Shown one piece after another: positions 18,303-26,413 of a stretch of DNA of 64,000 nt (its first letter is position 1; each line of letters opens with the position of its first letter). The translations under genes were made by a program, and so were the position numbers. The notes under the pieces are model-generated. The model ran no database searches. It saw only the letters and a list, made by a program, of their open reading frames with translations, and was not told the DNA's origin. The DNA is from Leptospira montravelensis. Lineage in GTDB: Bacteria > Spirochaetota > Leptospiria > Leptospirales > Leptospiraceae. The DNA lies in the NCBI RefSeq assembly GCF_004770045.1, contig NZ_RQFO01000011.1, positions 186,001 through 250,000 on the forward strand. Direction: 5' to 3'.

Positions 18303-19564
18303 GGATCCCTCTTTAGAATTTTATGCGATACATTGACCGCTGATAAAAATCCGTCTTCATGAAATCCATACCTAAAGTAAGCACCCGCATAATAAATGGG
18401 TCCAGATTCATTTAATTCCTGTAAACGGTTTTGCCCAAGAGAGGCTTCTACAGAAAAAAGTGGATGTTCATAATCTATTTTTCGAATGATTTTGTTTTTT
18501 GCGACACGATTCGGATCATTGATGGTCACAAAATAATTTTGTTTTTTAGAAACGTTTTGCAAACGATTCATCCAATAAATTGTGTAAGGGTTTTGTTTTC
18601 CCGTTCCATCTTCTACAATTTTGTAGTTCCAACTTGACCAACAAGAGGCTAGGTTCGGCATATCACTCGCATCTGTATGTAAGGTGGCGGTGTTGTGTTG
18701 GTATTTGTAAAGTGGTAGGAGCTCCTTTTCCAAATTTGTAGGATTTCCTAACATTTTCGAAGAAATATGGCCATGAGTGGCAAGTAAAACCTTATCAAAA
18801 ATCTGTTTTTTCCCTTCACCAAACACAAGTTCCACTTTCCCATCAGCCGTTCGGTTCACTTGTTTGACGGGACTATTCAATCGAAATCTGTCTTGGATCG
18901 GGGGGACGATACGTTTGATATATTCATGAGAACCGCCATCCACCGTATACCATTGGTGTTGGGTATTTAGCCCCAAAAATCCGTGGTTGTAAAAAAACCG
19001 AATGAGTGATTTAGCCGGAAATTCCAACATCAAATCGGGGGGTGTGGACCAAACGGCAGAACTCATAGGAATTAAATAAAAATTGAGAATATCTTTTCCA
19101 TACCCGAATGCCTCCATGTACCGACCCAAATTCCAATCATCATATTTAGGATCGTCTAAAACCTTTGGGGCTGACTGATTGAACCTATCGATTTCGAGTA
19201 ACATCTTGAGATACCGAGGCCGAAATAGATTCTTTTTCTGAGCAAATAAACCCGAAAGGCCTGACCCACAGAACTCCAGTTTGGTGGGATCATGTTGCAC
19301 ACTAAAAGACATATCTGATTTTTTAGTGGGAACATTTAATGTTTGAAAAAGCCTAAGAAGATTAGGATAAGTCACATGATTAAACACAATAAAACCGGTA
19401 TCAATAGGGATCTGAATCCCTTCTTCTTCTACCATCACTGTGTTTGTATGACCTCCGATATAATCGGCGCTGTCAAAAATCGTTATATCAAAATCATTTT
19501 TTAAAAAATATGCGGAACCAAGACCTGCGATTCCTGTACCAACAATAGCTAAAGTTTCTTTCAC
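18293..19564 (-). CDS. FAD-dependent amine-oxidase-like flavoprotein
   Basis: The 423-residue protein has the FAD-binding N-terminus LAIVGTGIAGLGSAYFL followed by the ADYIGGHTNTV block typical of the amine oxidase/desaturase group. The C-terminus has the FAD-closing YYAGAYFRYGFHEDGF. It is the first gene of the flavoprotein-DUF1365-Cfa operon and probably carries out a redox step on methylated acyl chains. The substrate is inferred only from context. Confidence 0.85.
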   Translation of the reverse strand: MKETLAIVGTGIAGLGSAYFLKNDFDITIFDSADYIGGHTNTVMVEEEGIQIPIDTGFIVFNHVTYPNLLRLFQTLNVPTKKSDMSFSVQHDPTKLEFCGSGLSGLFAQKKNLFRPRYLKMLLEIDRFNQSAPKVLDDPKYDDWNLGRYMEAFGYGKDILNFYLIPMSSAVWSTPPDLMLEFPAKSLIRFFYNHGFLGLNTQHQWYTVDGGSHEYIKRIVPPIQDRFRLNSPVKQVNRTADGKVELVFGEGKKQIFDKVLLATHGHISSKMLGNPTNLEKELLPLYKYQHNTATLHTDASDMPNLASCWSSWNYKIVEDGTGKQNPYTIYWMNRLQNVSKKQNYFVTINDPNRVAKNKIIRKIDYEHPLFSVEASLGQNRLQELNESGPIYYAGAYFRYGFHEDGFLSAVNVSHKILKRDPWT

Positions 19565-19590
19565 TGATTTCCCTTTTGGTCATTAGACCG

Positions 19591-20424
19591 TTAGAGAAAG
19601 AGTTGGTTCATTTGTAGATGTACTTCTTCTGATTTCTTTTTTGCTACTTCACCAAAATGTTCTTCTAAAGAACTGAGAGTAATTCCCCGAGAAGAATTAA
19701 TCAAGGAACGTTTTCCCGAAGCTTGCACTATCGATTTTAATTCCCCACCTTGCGCACCAAACCCAGGGATAAGAAAATACAATTCGGGATGGCGAGTCCG
19801 TAACGACTGAATCTCCGATGGATGAGTTCCTCCCACAACAAGTCCTACTTGGTCTGGGTACTCCTCCGCTAACTTTGCCATCTGGTCACTCACTTCTTCA
19901 TAAAGATAAATGCCCTTACCCAAAAGTTTTTGTTTTTGGAAGTCCTGTGAACTAGGGTTTGATGTGAGTCCGAGAACAAAAATATAACCACCTAAGTCTA
20001 GGTACGGAACCAAACTATCTCGACCCATGTATGGATTGACAGTCAGGGCATCCACACCCAACGTTTCAAAAAAATACTTAGCATACTCTTTGGAAGTATT
20101 GGCCAGGTCCCCCCGTTTAGCATCCATCACAATCGGAACTTCTGGTGAAACCTCTTTCATCACTCGAATCATATGTTCTAATGCAAAATACCCCTCTGCC
20201 CCTATTCTTTCAAAAAAGGCCACATTGGGTTTCCATGCCGCTGCATAAGAATGTGTATAACGAATGATAGTTTCTGTAAAATGGACAAGTGGAGCTTTGG
20301 AATCCAAACTAATTTTTGGTAACTTTTCCAATTCGGGATCAAGACCAATACAAAGTAAAGATTGTAAATGATCTCTACGCGAATTATATTTTTGAATGAA
20401 ATTAGACCTTGGTTTTAAATTCAC
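19591..20424 (-). CDS. pyrF: Orotidine 5'-phosphate decarboxylase (type 2)
   Basis: The last step of UMP synthesis. The 277-residue protein has the type 2 signature: CIGLDPELEKLP near the start, VMDAKRGDLANTS with the catalytic Asp/Lys, and NPYMGRDSL. Phosphate-binding residues appear in FLIPGFGAQGG and SSRGI. It overlaps the upstream lipoprotein gene by four bases, ending a minus-strand unit that begins with speE. Confidence 0.95.
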   Translation of the reverse strand: MNLKPRSNFIQKYNSRRDHLQSLLCIGLDPELEKLPKISLDSKAPLVHFTETIIRYTHSYAAAWKPNVAFFERIGAEGYFALEHMIRVMKEVSPEVPIVMDAKRGDLANTSKEYAKYFFETLGVDALTVNPYMGRDSLVPYLDLGGYIFVLGLTSNPSSQDFQKQKLLGKGIYLYEEVSDQMAKLAEEYPDQVGLVVGGTHPSEIQSLRTRHPELYFLIPGFGAQGGELKSIVQASGKRSLINSSRGITLSSLEEHFGEVAKKKSEEVHLQMNQLFL

Positions 20425-21290
20425 TTGGATTCCTTAATTTGGATCTTTTGTTTTCTTTTTTCTAATTCTTTGTCTATATCTCGTTTTTTATAACGACCAT
20501 AAATATGCCCAGGAATTACAGTCAGTGCAGTGATAGGGTTTGCTGCCACATCTCCAACTGCTCCTCCAACATATGTAGAATAAGCTGGCGTAAGTAATTC
20601 ATAAGATGAATCGAGTTGCTCTTTGTCATTTTTTTCGGCAAAGTAATTAATGGCATCATCAGAGGCCCGTGCTTCATGATACAAAGCCCCAATCACAGGG
20701 ATGGCATAAACAGCCGCATAAAGGGTTCTTTTTTCTCTTTGTGCAAAGTCTTTGGCATGCCCGCCTTCATGAATCACTACAGGAGGCAAATCAGAATAGA
20801 CATTGATTGTGTTCGTAAAGGAATTATAATGATCACCGCCAATGGTTCCCGCAAACAAACGGCCTGGCAAAAAAGTATAAGCTAACAACGAAATGGATCC
20901 AAAAAAATATCGAACCACTGGATTGATGTTTTTATTTTTCGGAAGGCGCTTCCATTCCGAAAGTGGTGCATATTGGTTAAAACGCACCTTAACATCCCGT
21001 AAATTATTCTCTTTGATATAACGGATCAAATAATCTTTGGTTTCTTTGGAAATATGATGGTTGTCTGCTTTTAGGTTCCAAAGCACTAGTTTGGAAGGAA
21101 GTGAAAAAATCCAATTTCCAGTTTGGTCTAAGATCCAAACTGGTTCCCCTTCTTCAAATTGTGGATCGTCTTCTGCAAATTCAGGACTTGGTAAATAAGG
21201 GTTTCCGTAATTGTATTGTTTTTCTAAAGAATAACACTGCGTTACACTAAAACCAATCCAAATTAAAATAAAGAGAACTTGAAATTTCAT
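20421..21290 (-). CDS. Lipoprotein with HEGGH zinc-site motif
   Basis: The 289-residue protein has a lipoprotein signal (Cys19 after FSVTQ). Two hydrophobic stretches (about 128-145 and 190-204) flank VIHEGGHAKDF, a HExxH motif at 174-178. A possible third ligand, Glu206, sits in YHEARASDD. This suggests a gluzincin-like metallopeptidase or a zinc-binding derivative. The Lys-rich C-terminal tail is unusual. It overlaps both neighbours by four bases (ATGA type), so it is translated with them. Confidence 0.7.
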   Translation of the reverse strand: MKFQVLFILIWIGFSVTQCYSLEKQYNYGNPYLPSPEFAEDDPQFEEGEPVWILDQTGNWIFSLPSKLVLWNLKADNHHISKETKDYLIRYIKENNLRDVKVRFNQYAPLSEWKRLPKNKNINPVVRYFFGSISLLAYTFLPGRLFAGTIGGDHYNSFTNTINVYSDLPPVVIHEGGHAKDFAQREKRTLYAAVYAIPVIGALYHEARASDDAINYFAEKNDKEQLDSSYELLTPAYSTYVGGAVGDVAANPITALTVIPGHIYGRYKKRDIDKELEKRKQKIQIKESK

Positions 21291-22012
21291 AAACTCTCAA
21301 GAATTTCCTTTAATTTCGGATCCACTGGTTCTTGTTTGGCGGGGATTTGTTTTGGTTTTGTCGGCAATGTTTCCTTTAGTTCTTCCACTGGCAAACTTCC
21401 GTTAAATCCTGACAAAGATTCCAACTTAGTAAAAAATTCAGATAAGGAATTTCTTCCCAATTGGTTCAACTGATCTTCCCGATTCCCTCGAAAACCATTA
21501 TACGGAACGTACCAGATTAGAGGTACAATCGTTAATAAACTTCCCGTTAAATAACAATTGGTGACATGTGAATCGATTTCATCATAAAAAGAAAATTCCT
21601 CTTCAGCATAACCTACAATTTGAACCCTTGCTTTCAAACGTACAAACGTTAAATTTTTAGAACATCTGTCAATTGAAGCTAACTGAAACTCGTCGATAAA
21701 AATCTTACCACCACGATCGATTAACAAAGGGAAACGGTTACCACGTAATGAAAGTTCTTTTCGTATCAAATAAGAAAGTGGGCCGTATTCATTTGGTAAA
21801 CCTTCTGGCTGAAAAAAATACCCATCGTAGATTCCCATTTTCATTCGACTTTCATCTTTGACTAGAACCTGAATATGATCCATTTTTTTTATATAATCAA
21901 AAGATTTTTCATTTGGGAATGGACGGTAAACGCGAAGTGAAATCCCGCAACCCATTCCTAAAAAAGAAATGAGAATCAGTGAAATCGTATATAAATTCAT
22001 TCTAAAAGACAT
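21287..22012 (-). CDS. Lipoprotein of unknown function
   Basis: The 241-residue protein has a lipoprotein signal ending LGMGC (Cys at about 22). The mature part is mixed alpha/beta, with two more Cys (DRCSKN, TNCYLTG) that may pair. A Pro/Lys-rich end follows. I do not recognise the family. It overlaps the barrel gene by 11 bases and the HEGGH lipoprotein by four. Confidence 0.65.
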   Translation of the reverse strand: MSFRMNLYTISLILISFLGMGCGISLRVYRPFPNEKSFDYIKKMDHIQVLVKDESRMKMGIYDGYFFQPEGLPNEYGPLSYLIRKELSLRGNRFPLLIDRGGKIFIDEFQLASIDRCSKNLTFVRLKARVQIVGYAEEEFSFYDEIDSHVTNCYLTGSLLTIVPLIWYVPYNGFRGNREDQLNQLGRNSLSEFFTKLESLSGFNGSLPVEELKETLPTKPKQIPAKQEPVDPKLKEILESL

Positions 22013-23258
22013 AAGTATATCCGAAGTATAAATTCGAAACTAGGTAACTTCTGGAAGGACGTTTATCCCGGCCATCTGCTTCATAAAATGCAGAACTTAA
22101 ATAATAATCTCTGACTCCCGAATCAAAAGACTCTGCGTTTAATGCACGAATCCCTGGAGCAGAAGATTCATTTGCCCTCCATATATATTGAATGATTTGT
22201 AGGCCTAAATGGAATTTGTGGTGTTCCAATGGTTGCCAGTTAAATTGCCCGAGCAAATCAATCCCTGTGATCGAAGTCTGGATTGGTTTTTCTGAAAATA
22301 AAGAATATGCCTCATCATTAATGGTGAGTCCTTCCCCAAATCTACGTGCCCCACCCGCTTGAGTCAGAACATCGCGTCTATAATTTAGTTTACCAAGAGG
22401 TGTAACAAACAATGCCCCTCCCAAATCATAAGACAACCCCTCTCCCAATTTGTGATAGAACCTAAACCCTGCACTTGGCGCTAGATATTGAATCGTATCT
22501 CGCATAACTCCTGTCTGCCCCAAAGATTGAGACGAAAAAACGGAATTGGTATGAAAGGTACCGGTCCTAAGACCAAAATCCCAACTAAAACCTATACTTT
22601 TTGAGTATTCTTCGTAGATTTTAACCACTAAGTTGTGTTCGGAATTATAAAGCCGATCGGAATGAATCGCTGATAATGGTCCAGAAGCAAAACCCAAAGA
22701 AAGATATTCGTTAGTTGTTTGAAATTGAAAGTAATTATATTCCAACCCCCATTTCGCTGACTTGTGTTTATATGCAATCCTAGGCGAAAAAGACCTGGAG
22801 TTTTCATAGGGATTTTTTAAATCGTAAGTAAAAGGAAGAGACCGAATGTTTTGATATCCAATCGGCGAACGAGGATAATACGGTGATCCTGCCTGAAAAG
22901 CGATACGTCCATCGTCTAACGCAGATTCTTTACCAGAAGAAAATACTCCAAACTGACTCATACCCCGAAATCCTATCTCCCAAGTTCCCAAATTCCACAC
23001 CAAAGAACCGTTGTTAGTAGCAGGAATATCAGAAGTGATAGGATAGTTTTTTTGGACGTTTCGATCACGAAACTGGTCTTCGCGAATCCGTTTTACTTTC
23101 AAACGAAGTTCTTCTGCTTTTTTAGGATACCCTCGTTCCTCAAAAGATTCCGCCTCTAATTCCAATTTCGTTGCTTTTGTTTCCTGGGTCCAAAGAACAG
23201 GAATCCCAGATAGAGACAAAAAAAAGGAAAGGAAAAAGAAGGCAGGAATCTTTTTCAC
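22002..23258 (-). CDS. Putative outer-membrane beta-barrel protein
   Basis: The 418-residue protein has a signal peptide (about 1-24), then a short charged helical stretch (KATKLELEAESFEERGYPKK). Many alternating aromatic/polar strands follow, and the protein ends in Phe (YFGYTYVF), the usual end of outer-membrane barrels. It lies between speE and two lipoproteins, with 6 bases to speE. The cargo or role is unknown. Confidence 0.7.
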   Translation of the reverse strand: MKKIPAFFFLSFFLSLSGIPVLWTQETKATKLELEAESFEERGYPKKAEELRLKVKRIREDQFRDRNVQKNYPITSDIPATNNGSLVWNLGTWEIGFRGMSQFGVFSSGKESALDDGRIAFQAGSPYYPRSPIGYQNIRSLPFTYDLKNPYENSRSFSPRIAYKHKSAKWGLEYNYFQFQTTNEYLSLGFASGPLSAIHSDRLYNSEHNLVVKIYEEYSKSIGFSWDFGLRTGTFHTNSVFSSQSLGQTGVMRDTIQYLAPSAGFRFYHKLGEGLSYDLGGALFVTPLGKLNYRRDVLTQAGGARRFGEGLTINDEAYSLFSEKPIQTSITGIDLLGQFNWQPLEHHKFHLGLQIIQYIWRANESSAPGIRALNAESFDSGVRDYYLSSAFYEADGRDKRPSRSYLVSNLYFGYTYVF

Positions 23259-23264
23259 AAAGTT

Positions 23265-24110
23265 TTAGCCTTTTCGTTTGATATAAGCTTTTGCAAATTC
23301 AGGAAGTACAAAAGCCGCTTTGTGAATTTCTGGACTATAATATTTGAGGCCTTTAGGAACTCGTTTTGGATCTGGTGTTACCGAATAAGGATCAATCGCA
23401 TTCGATAAAAATGTAAATCCAATGATTCCAGAAGGATACGTAGGAATGGTTGTGTAATAATAACCATACTCAGGAAAAATTTTAGGAATAAAATCGAAGA
23501 GGGAAGAGATCACATCTCCATGATACCAAAAAGATTCTGCTTGTGTGGCAATGATTCCCGTTGGTTTTAAGGCACTTGCCATGTCTCGAAAAAACGGTTC
23601 TTTGAACAAAACTTCCGCAGGACCTACAGGATCACTCGAATCCACAAGGATCACATCAAAACGACCTTTGTTGTCACGAGCAAATTTTGCTCCATCATCA
23701 TAGTGGTGAATGACTTTAGGATCTTTCATGGCATCAGCACATTCAGGAAAATATTTATAACTAATATCCACAACTGCTTTGTCAATCTCGCATAACACAA
23801 CTTCTTTGACAGAAGGGTGTTTTAATACTTCACGAACTGTTCCCCCATCTCCCCCACCAATCACAAGGACTGATTCCGGATTGGGATGGCTCATCATCGG
23901 AATATGGGCAATCATTTCATGATAAGAATGTTCGTCTTTGTTAGTAACCATCGTTACACCATCAAGTGTAAACATTCTGCCAAAGGATTGTGTTTCAAAA
24001 ATATCGATTTTCTGGAACGGAGATTGTAGGCTTTCGATTGTTTTTGTTACCCGGTAACTTACAGCTCGCCCTTTTTCTAATTCCAATTTTTCGGTATACC
24101 AAATCTCCAT
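23265..24110 (-). CDS. speE: Spermidine synthase (polyamine aminopropyltransferase)
   Basis: It transfers an aminopropyl group from decarboxylated SAM to putrescine. The 281-residue protein has the family pattern: EIWYTEKL start, FGRMFTLDGVTMVTNKDEHSYHEM (substrate loop), VIGGGDGGTVREV (nucleotide pocket) and VDSSDPVGPAEVLF with the catalytic Asp. A TAGGAG site lies before the ATG at 24110. It appears to lead a five-gene minus-strand unit. Confidence 0.95.
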   Translation of the reverse strand: MEIWYTEKLELEKGRAVSYRVTKTIESLQSPFQKIDIFETQSFGRMFTLDGVTMVTNKDEHSYHEMIAHIPMMSHPNPESVLVIGGGDGGTVREVLKHPSVKEVVLCEIDKAVVDISYKYFPECADAMKDPKVIHHYDDGAKFARDNKGRFDVILVDSSDPVGPAEVLFKEPFFRDMASALKPTGIIATQAESFWYHGDVISSLFDFIPKIFPEYGYYYTTIPTYPSGIIGFTFLSNAIDPYSVTPDPKRVPKGLKYYSPEIHKAAFVLPEFAKAYIKRKG

Positions 24111-24251
24111 TAATTTCTCCTAAGGTTTCTCTCTTTAAACCAGATTTGTTATGGGAATAAGGAGGTGTAGTTTTTTTTAAACTTTCTTTGTTTGTATGCA
24201 ATTAAAAATTCAACTTGGCGGGAACTGGGTGTTTGGGTTCCATTGCCTTGT

Positions 24252-24692
24252 ATGCAGAAATATTCTCGTGTTTTTTACCTACTTGGTTTTTTATCCATGC
24301 CACTTTTCATTTTGTTACTTGTTTTTGGTTATATCAAAATCAACGAAATGGTTAGCCAAGAAATCCACTGGGGCCACAACAAATCCTTTGCTTTTGGACA
24401 AGCTTCACGAGAAGGAAAACTCATTCTTCTTGCCGTCACTAAATCCCGATGTGAAATGTTACAGGGTTTGGAATGCGGTGAAGGAAAACCCGACCTTGGC
24501 ACTTATGTACTCCTCAACTACACCCCAAGAGAACAAGAGTTCCAAACTCTGATTTTGGATGACAGATTTGCTTCTCTTAAAACAGAACCTCTCCCGCAAT
24601 ACTTTCTCCTCAATGCCTCTGGGGAAATCCGTCATATGTCAAAACAACTTCCCAGTGTGGAAGAAATGCAAAAACTTCCCAAAAAGGAATGA
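24252..24692 (+). CDS. Membrane-anchored thioredoxin-fold-like protein
   Basis: From the ATG at 24252 the protein has 146 residues: one N-terminal membrane helix (about 7-27) and an outside domain. The pattern GKLILLAVTKSRC, then PQYFLLNASGEI, recalls thioredoxin-like proteins with the cis-Pro strand. There is no CxxC; two Cys are seven residues apart (C-EMLQGLE-C). A TTG frame begins at 24192 but adds a Trp/Cys-rich stretch, so I prefer the ATG. Function unknown. Confidence 0.55.
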   Translation: MQKYSRVFYLLGFLSMPLFILLLVFGYIKINEMVSQEIHWGHNKSFAFGQASREGKLILLAVTKSRCEMLQGLECGEGKPDLGTYVLLNYTPREQEFQTLILDDRFASLKTEPLPQYFLLNASGEIRHMSKQLPSVEEMQKLPKKE

Positions 24693-24740
24693 TCTTTTTC
24701 CTCACTTAAATAAAATTCTCTTGCAAGTTCCCAAATCCCA

Positions 24741-24758
24741 TATACCCTATGGGGTATA
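24741..24758. promoter_or_regulatory. CsoR/FrmR-like operator before the DUF302 gene
   Basis: The inverted repeat TATACCC-TATG-GGGTATA (7-base arms, 4-base centre) lies 17 bases before the DUF302 start. It looks like sites bound by the CsoR/CstR family (copper or sulfur-stress sensors). No regulator gene of this family is in the window. Confidence 0.55.
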
Positions 24759-24775
24759 GACCCAGCGGAGGATTT

Positions 24776-25165
24776 ATGTTAGGACTCACCGTTCACAGAA
24801 AAAAAAGTTTTGAAGAAACAATCACCGACACAACCGAAGCCTTAAAAAAAGAAGGTTTCGGGGTTCTTACCACCATCGATGTCAAAAACACTCTTAAAGA
24901 AAAAATTGGAGTGGAATTCAAACGTTACACCATCCTTGGAGCATGTAACCCTGGTTTTGCGCATAAAGCCTTACAAACCGCAGATGAAATTGGCTTATTA
25001 CTTCCCTGCAACGTAGTGGTCACCGAAGAAAAAAACGGCGAAACCAAAGTTTCCATCTTTGATCCTATGACGATGACCAAACTGGTCCAAAATCCTGAAC
25101 TTGAAAAAATTGCCAAAGAAGTCCAAGAAAAACTAATCCAAGTCATCCACCACTTACACGAATGA
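24776..25165 (+). CDS. DUF302 family protein
   Basis: The 129-residue soluble protein has the family hallmarks: ILGACNPGFAHKAL and LLPCNVVV with two conserved Cys, and FDPMTM. DUF302 proteins often occur near sulfide, rhodanese or metal-resistance genes; their activity is not settled. A GGAGGA site precedes the ATG at 24776. The palindromic operator just upstream suggests repression by a CsoR-type regulator. Confidence 0.9.
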   Translation: MLGLTVHRKKSFEETITDTTEALKKEGFGVLTTIDVKNTLKEKIGVEFKRYTILGACNPGFAHKALQTADEIGLLLPCNVVVTEEKNGETKVSIFDPMTMTKLVQNPELEKIAKEVQEKLIQVIHHLHE

Positions 25166-25186
25166 ATTCGTTTTTTTGTTAAGTTT

Positions 25187-25304
25187 TGCGGGCGCCTCGC
25201 CAATGGGAATCAGTCTTCACATACTTTCCATTAGGCGATCCCGCTGTCCGCTCCAATCTTTCGCTTTGCGAAAGGATTTCCGCTACCATCGGTGGCGCGG
25301 GGGA
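25187..25304. ncRNA. GC-rich foldable element, possible structured RNA or dispersed repeat
   Basis: It is clearly richer in G+C than its surroundings and has no good reading frame. The first half can fold into a long imperfect hairpin (25188-25209 with 25226-25244: GCGGG/CCCGC, CGCC/GGCG, AATGGGAA/TTCCATT). The second half holds a compact hairpin ATCTTTCGC-TTT-GCGAAAGGAT (25256-25277), framed by CCGCTGTCCGCT and CCGCTACC. It lies between convergent genes. It could be an RNA gene, a palindromic dispersed repeat, or part of a terminator region. Confidence 0.45.
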
Positions 25305-25350
25305 GTTTTATCTTAACAACAAAACTCTATTTGTAACAAAACTTTTTTCA

Positions 25351-25755
25351 CTACTTACAAAATGTTGGAGGGTTTTGTTTGGCACTTTTAACCCGAGTAT
25401 AACAAACAGTAACTCCTTCTGTAGTCATTCCAAATAAATTCAAAGGGCCACCCACCGGATATTCTGCTGTAGAAGCAGGACCTTCTGACCAGTTGATATT
25501 ATAATTTCCTTCACTTTGTTTGATGAGTGATCCCTTCACAACAGAACTAGTTTTTTTATAACAAGATTTGATATCCCGGTTGTTGCTAATGATGAGCCAA
25601 GCTGTGGCACTCGGGCCAGGATTTTGAACACAATTATTCGTTAATATCCAATTCCCTTCTAAAATCGTTTTTGATTCTTCTAGAGATGTTTTATCGCCCG
25701 ACTGACAATAAAAAACGGTAACAGCCAAAACAAGAAAAAAAATAATTTTCTTCAC
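25351..25755 (-). CDS. Small lipoprotein of unknown function
   Basis: The 134-residue protein has a lipoprotein signal (KKII... VFYC, Cys at about 17) and several further Cys (NNCVQN, KSCYKK, VCYTR, TFCK). The start is GTG at 25755 with AAGGAG 8 bases upstream. The fold may be a small beta domain held by disulfides. No family recognised. Confidence 0.65.
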   Translation of the reverse strand: MKKIIFFLVLAVTVFYCQSGDKTSLEESKTILEGNWILTNNCVQNPGPSATAWLIISNNRDIKSCYKKTSSVVKGSLIKQSEGNYNINWSEGPASTAEYPVGGPLNLFGMTTEGVTVCYTRVKSAKQNPPTFCK

Positions 25756-26059
25756 AACGAACTCCTTTGTCGAAATTTATTATTTCTACAAGAGGATAGT
25801 AAAGACTAGAAAACGAGAGGTTTGTCAAACAGAAATGTGAGAATTTCCATTTATTTTTGTTAGGTTTCGTTTTTGTGAGTTTCCTGTTTTCTCGGAATCA
25901 AATTTTAAATTGTACAAAATTGAAAGTGAAAAATCGGAACTATTTCCTTTACAAAAAATCGTCCAGAAAACTCAATTTTTTTTCCCCTCTTCTGTCACAA
26001 CCTTCCTTTTGGTGTGTATCCAATATAGAGGCCAAAAGTCCTCTAAGGAAACACTGATT
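25756..26059. other. 304-base noncoding stretch before the ABM/ECF pair
   Basis: This AT-rich gap separates the divergent lipoprotein and ABM genes. GGAAC (25936-25940) and CGTCC (25960-25964) resemble the two halves of an ECF-sigma promoter, but 19 bases apart is longer than usual. Nothing else stands out. The open frame that runs through it from 25910 has no ribosome binding site. Confidence 0.4.
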
Positions 26060-26413
26060 ATGTTAGAAAGTTTAAAAAGCCAAGGCCAAGATTTAATAAC
26101 CCTGGAAAGCCTACCGCAAACGACAGCGATTGAAATTGCCATCGTTGAATGCGCCATTGAGGATTCTGAAAAGTACCACAATATGAGAAAACAAATGTTA
26201 CCTCTAATGCAAAGCCAACCAGGTTTTTTAGCTTGGCGAGCCTTCCGGTCAAAAACTAGAGAAGGGATTCTTTTGGATCTTTTGTACTGGGAAAATGTAG
26301 AGGATTGCCATAAGGCTGGAGAATCACTCCAAAACATGGAAATAGGAAAAGAATTTTTCGCATTGATGAAACAGACTTTGGTCTTTGAAATGTTCGAACG
26401 GCAACCACTGTAA
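26060..26413 (+). CDS. ABM-like (antibiotic biosynthesis monooxygenase fold) protein
   Basis: The 117-residue protein from the ATG at 26060 (AAGGA 10 bases before) has the small ferredoxin-like layout of ABM proteins: IEIAIVECAIED, QPGFLAWRAFRS, LLDLLYWENVEDCHKAGES and a C-terminal FALMKQ helix. Members act on quinone-like or haem substrates, or have no known activity. Its TAA shares a base with the ATG of the ECF sigma gene (TAATG), so the two are translated together. Confidence 0.75.
   Translation: MLESLKSQGQDLITLESLPQTTAIEIAIVECAIEDSEKYHNMRKQMLPLMQSQPGFLAWRAFRSKTREGILLDLLYWENVEDCHKAGESLQNMEIGKEFFALMKQTLVFEMFERQPL

Noticed and set aside
25936..25964. ECF-type promoter GGAAC...CGTCC before the ABM/ECF pair
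   Set aside because: The 19-base spacing is two to three bases longer than usual, so I list it only as a remark.
25910..26059. In-frame extension of the ABM gene back to 25910
   Set aside because: The added 50 residues are unlike the family and have no ribosome binding site. ATG 26060 has AAGGA before it.
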